64,000 nt of DNA from Truepera radiovictrix DSM 17093. Lineage in GTDB: Bacteria; Deinococcota; Deinococci; Deinococcales; Trueperaceae. The stretch is from NCBI RefSeq assembly GCF_000092425.1, contig NC_014221.1:400001-464000 (forward strand), in the 5' to 3' direction. Every line of letters begins with the position of its first letter. The first letter of the stretch is position 1. Below the pieces are notes generated by a model. The model ran no database searches and was not told where the DNA came from. It saw only the letters and a program-made list of their open reading frames with translations. The translations under genes were made by a program, and so were the position numbers. Shown piece by piece: positions 1-8,565 of this stretch.

Positions 1-83
1 CGGTAGCGGGCGCCGCCGCAACCGCTACGCACCCCAGCCGCCCTGGGAAGGGGCTGCAAGCTGACCAGACCGCTCCAAGCCAA

Positions 84-105
84 AGGAGCGGGGTTCCCCG
101 CTCCT
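84..105 (-). terminator. Terminator-like hairpin downstream of dps
   Basis: A perfect 10-bp inverted repeat (84-93 with 96-105, two-base loop) lies 43 bp past the stop of the minus-strand dps gene. In the minus direction it is followed by only a short T stretch, so it is a plausible but not textbook rho-independent terminator. The rest of positions 1-147 shows no recognisable gene. Confidence 0.5.
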
Positions 106-147
106 AGAGGTGCTCGTGATCGTTATGAAGGGCTTCTGGGCAAGCCG

Positions 148-651
148 CTACTGGCGCTGGACGTGCGCCTCGAGGAAGTAGAGCGACTCGTCGACCTCGC
201 GGGAGATCTCGGTCAAGAGGTCCTCGGTGGTCGGCTCGTCGAGCTCGCCGGAGCGGCGGATCGCCGCGCGGGTCGAGGCGGCGTAGGCGGCCCAGCGCTC
301 GACCATCAGGTCGACGACCTCGTGGCCCTGCACGGTCTCGAGGGGGTATTCGGGGAGCGTGGTCGCCTCCGCGGCCATGCGCACGGTGCCGAGCGCCGCC
401 CCACCGAGGGCCGTCACGCGTTCGGCGAGCAGGTCGGCGAAGTTGCGGGCGCGTTTGGCGAGGTCGTCGAAGAGTTCGTGAAGCTGGAAAAAGTCCATCC
501 CCTTGACGTTCCAGTGCGCCTGCTTGGTCTGCGTAAAGAGGTCCGTGGCGTCGGCGAGCTGTTGGTTAAGGATGTCGATGAGCTCCTTGCGGACGCCCTC
601 TTCGATGTCGATGCGGGTGCTAAAGGTCAGCTGCTGCGTGGTTTTGGTCAT
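148..651 (-). CDS. dps: Dps-family ferritin-like DNA-protection protein
   Basis: This 167-residue protein belongs to the Dps family of dodecameric mini-ferritins, which oxidise ferrous iron with peroxide, store the ferric core and shield DNA in stationary phase. The intersubunit ferroxidase ligands can be read directly: His46, His58, Asp62, Asp73 and Glu77 have exactly the spacing of the E. coli residues (H51, H63, D67, D78, E82). Length is normal for the family. The ATG at 651 is preceded by a GGAGG ribosome site, and a possible -10 (TAGACT, plus-strand 675-680) lies just upstream. The N-terminal tail is short and not notably basic, so DNA binding by the tail cannot be claimed. Metal storage and oxidative protection are inferred from the family. 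Confidence 0.93.
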   Translation of the reverse strand: MTKTTQQLTFSTRIDIEEGVRKELIDILNQQLADATDLFTQTKQAHWNVKGMDFFQLHELFDDLAKRARNFADLLAERVTALGGAALGTVRMAAEATTLPEYPLETVQGHEVVDLMVERWAAYAASTRAAIRRSGELDEPTTEDLLTEISREVDESLYFLEAHVQRQ

Positions 652-717
652 GGTCGTAACAACCTCCAGAGGCCAGTCTAGCGGGTCGGCGCAGCGGGCA
701 TGTCGCGTTGGGACACA

Positions 718-738
718 AAATCGGAATAGTTCCGATTT
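718..738 (-). terminator. Hairpin terminator after the small ORF at 743-1039
   Basis: A 9-bp perfect palindrome (718-726 with 730-738, three-base spacer) starts five bases past the stop of the minus-strand gene. Its distal arm ends in a T run when read on the minus strand. That fits a rho-independent terminator separating this gene from dps. An operator for dps is an alternative, since the site lies 67 bp upstream of the dps start. Confidence 0.55.
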
Positions 739-742
739 GGAC

Positions 743-1039
743 TTACGCGTCGAGTTCGACCCCGCGCCCCTTGGCTTTGCGAATCGCTAGGGCGAGCCCC
801 TGCAGCTGCAGGGTGATGTGTTGGGCGACCCACACGAGGTCGTCGGGCGCGGTCGGCGCAGCGTCGCCGAGCTCGCGCTCAAGGCGCTCAACCTCGCTTG
901 CAGCGTAGAGGTAGGGCGCTTCACCGCAGAGGTCGCGGTAGACGGGGAGCAGCGCCTGCATGTGCTGCAGCGCGCGGCGCGCCTCTTGGTGGTGGTGCTG
1001 GCGTTCCGGGTCGTCGTAGCTCAGCTGGGTGGACGTCAT
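743..1039 (-). CDS. Uncharacterised 98-residue protein
   Basis: I do not recognise this family. The product is a small, soluble, probably all-helical protein with a His-rich start (three consecutive His near residue 15) and several Glu/Arg/Leu-rich helices. It has no membrane segment or signal peptide. I chose the ATG at 1039 rather than the GTG at 1051, because a GAGGTGAG ribosome site sits 9 nt before the ATG and overlaps the GTG. The gene sits between a HAD phosphatase and dps, all on the minus strand, but hairpins on both sides suggest it is transcribed alone. Confidence 0.6.
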   Translation of the reverse strand: MTSTQLSYDDPERQHHHQEARRALQHMQALLPVYRDLCGEAPYLYAASEVERLERELGDAAPTAPDDLVWVAQHITLQLQGLALAIRKAKGRGVELDA

Positions 1040-1108
1040 AGGGGAGCTCACCTCGCAAGCGTGCGATGACGCGGGGACGGCTGGGGCCGCTCGTAGGGCA
1101 CGCTGCTA

Positions 1109-1214
1109 CCCTAGCAGGCGCCTTGGTCGCCTGCCTAGGGGTCGGTGTACCACCGAGCTCGGTATTCAAATACCTCGGCATGCAAGTAGCACGCGCTGCG
1201 ACCAAAGCGCAGCG
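1109..1214. other. Cluster of three hairpins in the 1040-1218 gap
   Basis: Three inverted repeats follow one another: 1109-1120 with 1128-1140 (one bulged C), 1161-1166 with 1169-1174 (flanked by further pairing CCGA/TCGG), and 1194-1200 with 1208-1214. The last one abuts the stop of the minus-strand HAD gene and may terminate it. The other two have no obvious U tract, so termination does not fully explain the cluster. Confidence 0.4.
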
Positions 1215-1218
1215 AAGG

Positions 1219-2001
1219 TCAGGACAGCACCCCCTGCACGTGCGCCTCGAGCCAGGTCGCCACCCCGAGCGCTTCAGGCTCTTCAATGCGCTCGTCGGCG
1301 ACCGCGAGGACGTCGGGGTGAGCGTCGCCGACCGCGACGGCGTGTCCCGCCCACTCGAGCATGGTGACGTCGTTGATGCCGTCGCCGAAGGCGACCGTGT
1401 CGCGCTGCGCGACGCCTAGCACGCGGCAGATGTGCGCGAGCGCGGCCCCTTTGTGCGCCCCCGGGCCGGTCACCTCCAAAAAGCCGTCGGGCCAGAGGTA
1501 GCGCATCAGCTCGGGGTGTTCGTCCCGAATCTCTAAGAGCATCCGCGGCCCGGCGGCGTCGGCGCTAAAGACGATCTTGTCGGCGTCGCGCACCCGGTCT
1601 TTGTGAAAGGCGAGCACGTTGCGGTTGAGCGTGTGCGCCCAGCTCCAGCGGGGGTCTTCGGGGTCGCGGACGTAGATGTCGTCGTCGAACATAAAGGCGT
1701 ACTCGAGCCCCTCGTCGACGCCGTAGCGGTGCACAAGCCGGTCGACGACGGGCGCGGCGATGAGCGAGCGCGAGAGGACCGCGTCGTCCTCACCGAAGAC
1801 GATCGCGCCGTGGTTGACGGCGTAGGGACCGGCGACGCCAAGCGTGTCCAGAAAAGGGAGCGTCGAGGCCTTTGGACGCCCGGTGAGCACCGTCACGAGA
1901 TGCCCCGCGCGGCGCGCGGCGGCAACGGCCCGCACGATGGGGTCGGGGATCTCGTTGCCGCGCGTGACGACGGTGTTGTCGAGGTCGAAAGCGAGTAGCA
2001 T
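1219..2001 (-). CDS. HAD-superfamily Cof-type sugar/nucleotide phosphatase
   Basis: This 260-residue protein is a haloacid-dehalogenase hydrolase of the Cof (type IIB) subfamily, which dephosphorylates sugar phosphates and similar small metabolites. Motif I (DLDNT, Asp6 nucleophile and Asp8 acid/base) is at the N-terminus. Motif II is in the LTGRP stretch near residue 40, and motif IV (GDGINDVTM) lies near residue 205, with the large cap domain between them as expected. Length matches the family. On the minus strand TAGGCT (plus-strand 2008-2013) lies 6 nt before the ATG, suggesting a leaderless transcript. The exact substrate cannot be read from the sequence. Confidence 0.88.
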   Translation of the reverse strand: MLLAFDLDNTVVTRGNEIPDPIVRAVAAARRAGHLVTVLTGRPKASTLPFLDTLGVAGPYAVNHGAIVFGEDDAVLSRSLIAAPVVDRLVHRYGVDEGLEYAFMFDDDIYVRDPEDPRWSWAHTLNRNVLAFHKDRVRDADKIVFSADAAGPRMLLEIRDEHPELMRYLWPDGFLEVTGPGAHKGAALAHICRVLGVAQRDTVAFGDGINDVTMLEWAGHAVAVGDAHPDVLAVADERIEEPEALGVATWLEAHVQGVLS

Positions 2002-2202
2002 CTCATGAGCCTACCGCAAACTGCGGCGCCGGTAAGGGCGGCTGGCTACGCCCTGCAAGGGCGCGGCCGTCCCTGTCAAGCCCCCCGCCGCGACGCCGTA
2101 AACCTAACGTCCCTTACCAAGCTCGGGGGCCCTTGATGGTATCTTTTAAAGGGACGCAGACGACTCTCCAGACGCGTTTAAGAGCCCAAAAGGAGGACTG
2201 TC

Positions 2203-2562
2203 ATGTATAGGGGAAGAGAAGGGCAGTGGGCGTTTATCCTGCACCGCTTGTCCGGGTTAGCCGTCTTCTTTTACCTCATGATCCACGTGGTGAATATCAG
2301 CCTGGCGAGCTTTGGGCCGCAGGTCTCCGGACCCGTGCTGTCGTTTTTCCACCAGGGGGTCTTTCGCATCGGGCTGGTGCTCGTGATGGCCGGGGTGGTC
2401 TACCACGCCTTTAACGGGTTGCGCATTATCTTGATGGACTTTACCACCTGGGGCACGAAGTACCACCGCCAGCTCTGGTACGGCGTGTTGGCGGCGACCG
2501 TGGCGATCGGCATCCCGGTGTTGTGGGTTGTCGTCCCGCAGATCGTGGCGGACCTCTCCTGA
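2203..2562 (+). CDS. sdhC: Succinate dehydrogenase cytochrome b556 subunit
   Basis: SdhC is the larger of two membrane anchors of complex II, which oxidises succinate to fumarate and passes electrons to quinone. The 119-residue product has three hydrophobic helices. It carries an N-terminal HRLSG motif, a His in the first helix (near residue 28) and a conserved YHAFNG segment (His near residue 68) that probably supplies a heme or quinone ligand. The ATG at 2203 follows an AGGAGG ribosome site. The stop overlaps the sdhD start (TGATG). It is the first gene of sdhCDAB. A weak -10-like TATCTT is at 2140-2145, without a convincing -35. Confidence 0.92.
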   Translation: MYRGREGQWAFILHRLSGLAVFFYLMIHVVNISLASFGPQVSGPVLSFFHQGVFRIGLVLVMAGVVYHAFNGLRIILMDFTTWGTKYHRQLWYGVLAATVAIGIPVLWVVVPQIVADLS

Positions 2563-3020
2563 TGGCGGTTCGCGCACCACGGACGCTGCGCGACGCGCGC
2601 GCGACCTACACTACCAACGGCGAGCTCGCTTGGTGGGTATTCATGCGCGTGTCGGGGCTCGCGCTCATCTTCCTGACCTTCGGCCACCTCTACATGAGTA
2701 ACATCGTCATCGACGCCGGTCAGATCGACTTTAGCTACGTCGCGCGGCGGCTCTCGATCACCTGGGTCAAGATCTACGACACGCTCCTCTTGGGGCTCGC
2801 CGTGCTCCACGGGGTCAACGGCGCGCGCTACAGCATCGAGGACTACGCCCGCCACCCGGGGTGGCGCTTCGGTATCAAGATGGGGCTCTACTCGGCTACC
2901 GTGCTGGTCATGATCATCGGCATTATCTCGCTCTGGGCGGTCGACTACACCCAGTACCTCAACCTGCCGCCGGACGCGATGCCGGGTGCGGCGCCTGGCG
3001 CCGTGGCGCCGGGGCACTAG
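2562..3020 (+). CDS. sdhD: Succinate dehydrogenase membrane anchor subunit
   Basis: SdhD completes the heme- and quinone-binding membrane anchor of complex II. The 152-residue protein has three predicted membrane helices. The first carries a GHLYMSN motif whose His is a likely heme ligand, and the LHGVNG segment precedes the third. I place the start at the ATG at 2562, which overlaps the sdhC stop and implies translational coupling. An upstream in-frame codon at 2523 would run into sdhC. The C-terminus is a short Pro/Ala/Gly tail. sdhA follows after 67 bp. Confidence 0.9.
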   Translation: MAVRAPRTLRDARATYTTNGELAWWVFMRVSGLALIFLTFGHLYMSNIVIDAGQIDFSYVARRLSITWVKIYDTLLLGLAVLHGVNGARYSIEDYARHPGWRFGIKMGLYSATVLVMIIGIISLWAVDYTQYLNLPPDAMPGAAPGAVAPGH

Positions 3021-3087
3021 ACCTCGGGCTCAACCTACGTTAGGCGCCCCAGCGGGGGCGCGTGAGTACACAGGGAGACAAGACTGG

Positions 3088-4827
3088 ATGGCAAGAGCGC
3101 ATAAGTATGACGTGATCGTCGTGGGGGCAGGGGGTGCTGGGCTCATGGCGGCGCGCTACGCCGCGCAGCACCCCGGTGTGTCGGTAGCGGTGATCAGCAA
3201 GCTCTACCCCACGCGTTCGCATACGGGCGCGGCGCAGGGGGGGGTAGGGGCGGCGCTGGGCAACGTCTCGGAGGACCACCCCGAATGGCACGCCTTTGAC
3301 ACCATCAAGGGGGGCGACTACCTCACCGACCAAGACGTCGCCGAGATGTTCGCCCACGAGGTCGTCGAGGCCGTTTACGAGCTCGAGCACATGGGGTTGC
3401 CGTTTTCACGCACCCCCGACGGCAAGATCGCGCAGCGCAAGTTCGGCGGTCACACCCGCGAGTTCGGCAAGTCCGCCGTCGAGCGCGCCTGCTACGCGGC
3501 CGACCGCACCGGCCACATGATCTTGCAGACGCTCTATCAGCAGTCGATCAAGGATAACGTCGTCTTTTTCAACGAGTTTCACGTGCTAGACATCCTGATC
3601 GAGGGGGGCGAGTGCGTCGGCGTGGTCGCTTACGAGCTTGCCACGGGGCAGCTGCACACCTTCCACGCCAAAGCGACGGTGATCGCCTCGGGCGGCAATG
3701 GCCGCATGTTCAAAGTGACCTCGAACGCGCACGCCTTGACCGGCGACCTGATGAGCGTGGTGTACCGCCGCGGGATCCCGCTCGAGGACCCCGAGTTCTA
3801 CCAGTTCCACCCGACGGGGCTCTACAAGATCGGGGTGTTGCTGACCGAGGGGGCGCGCGGCGAGGGCGGCATCTTGCGCAACAAAGACGGTGAGCGCTTT
3901 ATGGAGCGTTACGCCCCGACGATCAAAGACCTCGCCCCGCGGGACATGGTCAGCCGGGCGATGTACATGGAGATCCGCGAGGGGCGTGGGGCGGGGCCGG
4001 ACAACGACTACATCCACCTCGACCTCACCCACATCGACGCGCACATCATCGAAACCAGGCTCCCCGACATCACCGAGTTCGCCCGCATCTACCTAGGCGT
4101 CGACCCGGTCAAGGAGCTCGTCCCGATCCAGCCGACCGCGCACTACGCGATGGGGGGCATTCCGACGACCATCAACACCGAGGTGATCCGCGACGGCGAC
4201 AACACCATTGTCCCGGGGCTCTACGCGGCGGGCGAGGTCGCCTGCGCGTCGCTGCACGGCGCCAACCGCTTGGGGACCAACAGCTTAGGCGACCTTATCG
4301 TCTTCGGGCGCCGCGCCGGTATCTACGCCGCCCGCTACGCCGCCGAGACCTCGTACAAAGACCTGCCCAGAGACGAACAGGACTTTTCACGCGCGCTTAT
4401 CGACCGCGCGCTCAATGGTCCCGGTTGGGAGCGCGTCTCGCGCATCCGGCAGGACCTGCAGGAGTCGATGCAGGACAACGCGTCGGTCTTCCGCACCGAG
4501 GAGACCTTGACCAAACAGGTCGAGGTGCTTAAAGAGCTTAAAGAGCGCTACCAAAAGATCGGCGTCGAAGACCAGGGCGAGCAGTACAACACCGAGCTGA
4601 TGGAGGCGCTCGAGCTCGGCTTCCTCCTCGACAACGCCGAAGCGCTCGTCCACGCCGCGCTAAACCGCAAAGAGTCGCGCGGCGCGCACTCGCGCGAGGA
4701 CTTTAAAGAGCGCGACGACGAGGCGTGGCTCAAACACACCCTGGTCTACAAAGACGGCGAGGGTGTGCGGATCGACTACAAACCCGTCACCCTCGGCAAG
4801 TACGAACCGAAGCCGAGAGTCTACTAG
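3088..4827 (+). CDS. sdhA: Succinate dehydrogenase flavoprotein subunit
   Basis: SdhA carries the covalent FAD and the succinate site of complex II. The 579-residue protein begins with a Rossmann dinucleotide motif (GAGGAGL, residues 13-19). It has the flavinylation motif SHTGAAQGG with His45 as the expected covalent FAD ligand. Further conserved segments are the GGHTREFG loop, HPTG, RGEGGIL and [13 protein letters not shown]. The ATG at 3088, preceded by a GGGAG-like site, gives the usual N-terminus. Longer in-frame starts would add a basic tail not seen in the family. The gene follows sdhD and is separated from sdhB by an 88-bp spacer holding a large palindrome. Confidence 0.95.
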   Translation: MARAHKYDVIVVGAGGAGLMAARYAAQHPGVSVAVISKLYPTRSHTGAAQGGVGAALGNVSEDHPEWHAFDTIKGGDYLTDQDVAEMFAHEVVEAVYELEHMGLPFSRTPDGKIAQRKFGGHTREFGKSAVERACYAADRTGHMILQTLYQQSIKDNVVFFNEFHVLDILIEGGECVGVVAYELATGQLHTFHAKATVIASGGNGRMFKVTSNAHALTGDLMSVVYRRGIPLEDPEFYQFHPTGLYKIGVLLTEGARGEGGILRNKDGERFMERYAPTIKDLAPRDMVSRAMYMEIREGRGAGPDNDYIHLDLTHIDAHIIETRLPDITEFARIYLGVDPVKELVPIQPTAHYAMGGIPTTINTEVIRDGDNTIVPGLYAAGEVACASLHGANRLGTNSLGDLIVFGRRAGIYAARYAAETSYKDLPRDEQDFSRALIDRALNGPGWERVSRIRQDLQESMQDNASVFRTEETLTKQVEVLKELKERYQKIGVEDQGEQYNTELMEALELGFLLDNAEALVHAALNRKESRGAHSREDFKERDDEAWLKHTLVYKDGEGVRIDYKPVTLGKYEPKPRVY

Positions 4828-4837
4828 CAATAGAGTT

Positions 4838-4888
4838 ATGAGCGATGCGTAATGAGTAAAAAGCCCCCACTCATTACTCACCGCTCAT
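4838..4888. repeat. Long inverted repeat between sdhA and sdhB
   Basis: Two 7-bp and 9-bp arms (4838-4844 and 4849-4857) are matched exactly by 4882-4888 and 4869-4877. The four-base internal mismatches are symmetric, and the apical loop A5GC5 spans 4858-4868. The arms are AT-rich compared with the flanking genes. It could be an mRNA stability or processing element that sets SdhA:SdhB ratio, or a remnant of a small repeat element. Confidence 0.6.
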
Positions 4889-4915
4889 CACGCGTTGCTT
4901 TTACCAAAGGAAGCT

Positions 4916-5641
4916 ATGGCTACAGCACCTGCTAACCTAGAACGCCAGATCAGGGTCCGCATCAAGCGCTTTAACCCCGAGCAGGACAAGCGCCCCTACT
5001 GGGCCGAGTACAACGTCACCGCGCGCACGACCGACCGCGTTTTGGACGTCCTGCACCAGATCAAATGGGAGATGGACGGGACGCTCTCGTTCCGCCGGAG
5101 CTGCGCCCACGGTATCTGCGGTTCGGACGCGATGCTTATTAACGGCGTCAACCGCCTCGCCTGCAAGGTGCTCGTCAAAGATTTGGGCGACACCATCTCC
5201 GTCGAGCCGATCCGCGGCCTTCGCGTGATCAAAGACATGATCGTCGACATGGAGCCCTTTTTCGACTCGTACAAAGCGGTGTTGCCGTACTTTATCAACG
5301 ACACCCCGGCGCCGAGCGGCGAGCGCTACCAGAGCCCCGAAGACCGCGAGATCTTCGACGCCACCACCAAGTGCATCCTCTGCGCCGCCTGCACGACCTC
5401 GTGCCCGGTCTTCTGGGCCAACGGCTCCTACATCGGGCCAGCTGCCATCGTCAACGCGCACCGCTTTATCTTCGACTCGCGCGACGAGGGCACCGCCGAC
5501 CGCTTGGAGGTGCTCGGCAAAGCCAACGGGTTGTGGCGTTGCCGCACGGCGTACAACTGCACCGAAGCCTGCCCGCGCGGGATCCCGGTCACGCAAGCCA
5601 TCGAGGACGTCAAGCGCGAACTGCTCTGGCGGCGCACCTAA
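4916..5641 (+). CDS. sdhB: Succinate dehydrogenase iron-sulfur subunit
   Basis: SdhB relays electrons from FAD to quinone through three Fe-S clusters. In this 241-residue protein the [2Fe-2S] ligands are Cys63, Cys68, Asp71 and Cys83; the Asp in third place is also known in E. coli. The C-terminal ferredoxin-like half carries CILCAACTTSCP and CRTAYNCTEACPRG, which bind the [4Fe-4S] and [3Fe-4S] centres. The start is the ATG at 4916, seven bases after an AAAGGAAG ribosome site; an upstream in-frame TTG at 4895 is not needed. It ends the operon and is followed by a strong terminator. Confidence 0.95.
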   Translation: MATAPANLERQIRVRIKRFNPEQDKRPYWAEYNVTARTTDRVLDVLHQIKWEMDGTLSFRRSCAHGICGSDAMLINGVNRLACKVLVKDLGDTISVEPIRGLRVIKDMIVDMEPFFDSYKAVLPYFINDTPAPSGERYQSPEDREIFDATTKCILCAACTTSCPVFWANGSYIGPAAIVNAHRFIFDSRDEGTADRLEVLGKANGLWRCRTAYNCTEACPRGIPVTQAIEDVKRELLWRRT

Positions 5642-5671
5642 GCGCGCTGCAACCCGTCAGGAACGCTTGTC

Positions 5672-5695
5672 AGGGCGACGATCGTCGCCCTTTTT
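5672..5695 (+). terminator. Rho-independent terminator of sdhCDAB
   Basis: A perfect self-complementary stem spans 5672-5691 and runs into five T residues (5691-5695), 30 bp past the sdhB stop. Confidence 0.9.
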
Positions 5696-5699
5696 GCGT

Positions 5700-6102
5700 G
5701 GCGCGCCGTGACCAGCCACGCTTGACCTGCCTAGGGCCATCGTTTAGCCTGAGAAGGGCCCCTGCGCCGCCTAGCGGTGCGCGTTCGCCCTCCGGCGTCG
5801 CTACAACCGTAGGTTCAGGAACACGCTTCAACGCCAATACGGATCACGCCCAGGTTGGACGGGTGTTGGGGTCGGTGCGCTGCCGAGCGGTTGGCGGCGG
5901 GCAGGTGACGCTCACGAGCGATGTGCCGCAGACGGAGCGGTCGTTACGGACAGGGGAGAAGACACCTCTTGCGAGGGGAGGCACCGTTGTTAGACGAACC
6001 CGACAGTAGAAGCCGAGTCGCTGACACCCCTTCCCTCGCGGCACGCTAACCTCCGCGTAGGGAACCGTTTGCCCAACCCCGTACCATCCCAAGGAGGTTC
6101 CG
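5700..6102 (+). promoter_or_regulatory. Long structured leader upstream of mgtE (unclassified)
   Basis: About 400 bases between the sdh terminator and mgtE hold no convincing ORF. They contain several short hairpin-forming stretches, for example CACCTC/GAGGGG near 5969-5985 and GC-rich repeats near 5870-5905. The gene starts after a good AAGGAGG site at 6090-6096. Magnesium transporters are often controlled by the M-box riboswitch. A segment near 5905-5935 is faintly M-box-like (AGGTGA-GCTC), but I cannot match the full consensus, so I call it only a candidate leader. Confidence 0.3.
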
Positions 6103-7482
6103 ATGTCCGTATCCGTCCACCCCACCCCGACGTCCGCCCTGCCCGAGGACATCCACCGGCTGATCGACGAGCACCGCTGGCAGGAGCTCGCCGCGCGCAA
6201 GGCGGCTTGGCCCGAACCCGATGCGGTCGCGCCGGAGCTCGCCGAACGCCTCCTCGAGCTCAGCAAACCCGACCGCGTCCTCCTCTTTCGCGCGCTGCCG
6301 CGTGAGGTGGCGGCTGAGGTCTTTACCTGGCTCGAGGGGGAAAGCCGCGACGCTTTGCTGCGCGACCTCACCGACGCCGAAACCCGCACCCTCCTCGCCG
6401 AGATGAGCCCGGACGACCGCACCGAGCTCTTGGGCGAGCTGCCGGGCAACGTCACGCAGCGCCTGCTCAACCTGCTCGGGCCCGACGACCTGCGCGAAGC
6501 GCGCGACCTCTTGGGTTACCCCGAGGAGAGCGTCGGGCGCCTCATGACCCCCGATTATCTCGCCGTGCGCCCCGAGTGGACGGTCGCCGAAGCGCTCGAG
6601 CACATCCGGGCGCGCGGTCACGAGAGCGAGACCGCCAACGAGATCTACGTCACCGACGAGCGTTGGCGTCTGCTCGACGCCTTGCCGCTGCAGCGCTTTG
6701 TGCTGGCGCGCCCCGAGACGCGGGTGCGCGACATCATGGACAACAAGTACGTGGCGCTGCCGGCGACCGCCGACCGCGAGGAGGCGGTGCGCGAGATGGG
6801 CCGCTACGACCTCGTCGCGCTCCCCGTGGTGGACTCCTCGGGGACGCTCGTCGGGATCGTCACGGTCGACGACGTGCTCGACGTCGCCGAGCAGGAGGTC
6901 ACCGAGGACTTTCACAAAACCTCGGCGATGGCGCCTTTGCGCCAGAGCTACTGGGAGACCGGCAAGCGGTTTTTGTTCCGCAACCGTATCGGCTGGCTGG
7001 CGATTTTGGTGCTCATCAACCTCGTCTCATCGGGGATCATCGCGGCTTTTGAGGAGACGCTCGAGGCGGTCGTGGCCTTGGCCTTTTTTATCCCGCTCAT
7101 TATCGACACAGGGGGCAACGCCGGCGCGCAGTCCGCCACCCTCATGATCCGCGCGATCAGCACGGGCGACGTCAAGCTGAGCGAGTGGTTCCGGGCGTTT
7201 CTCAAAGAGGCCGTCGTGGGGCTTTCGATCGGCGTCGCCCTGGGGCTTATGGGGATGGCGCTGGGCTTTTTCCGGGGGGGACCGGAGATCGGCATCATCG
7301 TCTTGCTGACGATGATCACCATGCTGTTTTTAACCAACCTCATCGGTCTGCTGCTGCCCTTTGTCCTCACCCGCCTCAAGCTCGACCCCGCGCTCGCGAG
7401 CGGGCCGCTCATCACCTCGATCGCCGACGCGGTGGGGCTCATTATCTACTTCTCATACGCGGTGTGGATTTTGGGGCTGTAG
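6103..7482 (+). CDS. mgtE: Magnesium transporter MgtE
   Basis: MgtE is a homodimeric Mg2+ channel gated by its own cytoplasmic Mg-sensing domains. The 459-residue protein shows the family order. First comes an N-terminal helical superhelix (about residues 20-140, with MSPDDRTELLGEL). Two CBS motifs follow, around LMTPDYLAV (about 147) and VRDIMDNKYVALP (about 210). A linking helix leads to five membrane helices from about residue 290. The pore-lining region with the DTGGNAGAQSAT segment (Mg-selectivity motif) is intact. The start at 6103 has AAGGAGG 6 bp upstream. It is monocistronic, and its long leader may be regulatory. Confidence 0.95.
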   Translation: MSVSVHPTPTSALPEDIHRLIDEHRWQELAARKAAWPEPDAVAPELAERLLELSKPDRVLLFRALPREVAAEVFTWLEGESRDALLRDLTDAETRTLLAEMSPDDRTELLGELPGNVTQRLLNLLGPDDLREARDLLGYPEESVGRLMTPDYLAVRPEWTVAEALEHIRARGHESETANEIYVTDERWRLLDALPLQRFVLARPETRVRDIMDNKYVALPATADREEAVREMGRYDLVALPVVDSSGTLVGIVTVDDVLDVAEQEVTEDFHKTSAMAPLRQSYWETGKRFLFRNRIGWLAILVLINLVSSGIIAAFEETLEAVVALAFFIPLIIDTGGNAGAQSATLMIRAISTGDVKLSEWFRAFLKEAVVGLSIGVALGLMGMALGFFRGGPEIGIIVLLTMITMLFLTNLIGLLLPFVLTRLKLDPALASGPLITSIADAVGLIIYFSYAVWILGL

Positions 7483-7615
7483 GTTGATGACGCGGGGGTA
7501 GGAGGTCTTTCGCAGCCCCTGCTCACCCTTTTCGCTACTTTGTGTCGAAGGCTCGGTGGCGCACGTCTTCTACCTGCGCAAGTCGAAAAAAGGGGTTGGA
7601 ACACCACCAAGAGCT

Positions 7616-8494
7616 TTAAGGTTTAAAGGGCAGCTGCCGCGTAGCCCCCTGTGGCGCTTGCGAGAACGCCTTGAGGCGCTCCGCTTCCGGTGTAGCCGTG
7701 AACGCCTGGCCGTCGAAGAGAAAGACGACCTGCTCGACATTGTGCGGTTGCAAGGTCGCCTTATAAAATGCCTGGGTTGCGTCGCAAGGAAATACCTCAA
7801 CGCTCAGCGTAGACACGTTTATAACGAGATCGAGGTAACCGTCCTCATTTCGATCTTCCCTTTCCCAGCCGACGATCCGAGCGAACTTGGCACCCGGCGC
7901 TGGCGGGCTACCGCACGAGGGAAAAGGGTTTACATAGTCGAGCAGCAAGGAGGTATCAAGCTCGTCCGCTTGAAAGTCAGTTACCTGAAGGTCGAAGGTG
8001 GCGGTCTCGAAGCCCTCTCCGTAGCCGATGATCAAGGTCCGACCGTCCCTAGTAGGAAAGGTAATAACGCTCTGGCGTACACCTTCCTCTATAAACTGAA
8101 CCATGTGCCAACGAGTATCCTCGCGCTTGAAAAGAGCTGCGGATGTAGCCCCGGAGTCGGTTTCATAGTGCCCTAATCCAAGAAGAGCTTCCTGCGCCCC
8201 TACATGACTAAAAGAGCCGTAGAGAATGAAGCTCATCAAATAGAAGCGATCATCGATGTTAAGCAGGTGCTTTGTGCCATCTACCTGTTGTGTACACTTC
8301 TCGAAGGCTTCAAAAATATCGCTAGCACAGATCGCTTGAGCAAACGCCCTAGCCTCAATTTGATTGAGGGGCGCGCCGTCACCAATAGGGAGAAGGGCAT
8401 GCGAACCTGTGGATTGAGCCCAAGTTGCACTGCTACAAAAAACTCCAAGAAGCCAGGTGAAAGTGAGGGGTAGCAATCCTCCAGTTGGAATCAT
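7616..8494 (-). CDS. Secreted protein with one calcium-loop-like motif, unknown function
   Basis: I do not recognise a family. Starting at the ATG at 8494, the 292-residue product opens with a clear signal peptide (hydrophobic residues 4-20, AXA-type site near ATWAQS), so it is exported. A motif DRNEDGYLDL near residue 215 has the DxNxDGxxD pattern of calcium-binding loops, seen in FG-GAP/VCBS and dockerin-like repeats, but only one copy is visible. Several Cys residues suggest disulfides. The gene lies in a lower-GC patch and its codon use differs from the neighbours, which suggests acquisition. An ORF on the opposite strand overlaps almost all of it and has no supporting feature. Confidence 0.65.
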   Translation of the reverse strand: MIPTGGLLPLTFTWLLGVFCSSATWAQSTGSHALLPIGDGAPLNQIEARAFAQAICASDIFEAFEKCTQQVDGTKHLLNIDDRFYLMSFILYGSFSHVGAQEALLGLGHYETDSGATSAALFKREDTRWHMVQFIEEGVRQSVITFPTRDGRTLIIGYGEGFETATFDLQVTDFQADELDTSLLLDYVNPFPSCGSPPAPGAKFARIVGWEREDRNEDGYLDLVINVSTLSVEVFPCDATQAFYKATLQPHNVEQVVFLFDGQAFTATPEAERLKAFSQAPQGATRQLPFKP

Positions 8495-8565
8495 GGTTTC
8501 ACCACAGATGGTGTCGTAAACTGACCTCGAGCCCAAACTCCAGCTTGAGGTCAGTTAGAGAAGGT

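Noticed and set aside
2523-2561. Longer N-terminus for sdhD
   Set aside because: It would overlap the end of sdhC by 40 bp. The ATG at 2562 in TGATG gives the expected length and coupling.
5900-6020. M-box magnesium riboswitch before mgtE
   Set aside because: Only AGGTGA and GCTC pieces match. The loops and the closing 3' part could not be aligned by eye, so it is kept only as an unclassified leader.
7556-8176. A 206-codon plus-strand ORF opposite the secreted protein gene
   Set aside because: The minus-strand gene has a clear signal peptide and a calcium-loop motif. The plus-strand ORF has no recognisable feature and no ribosome site.
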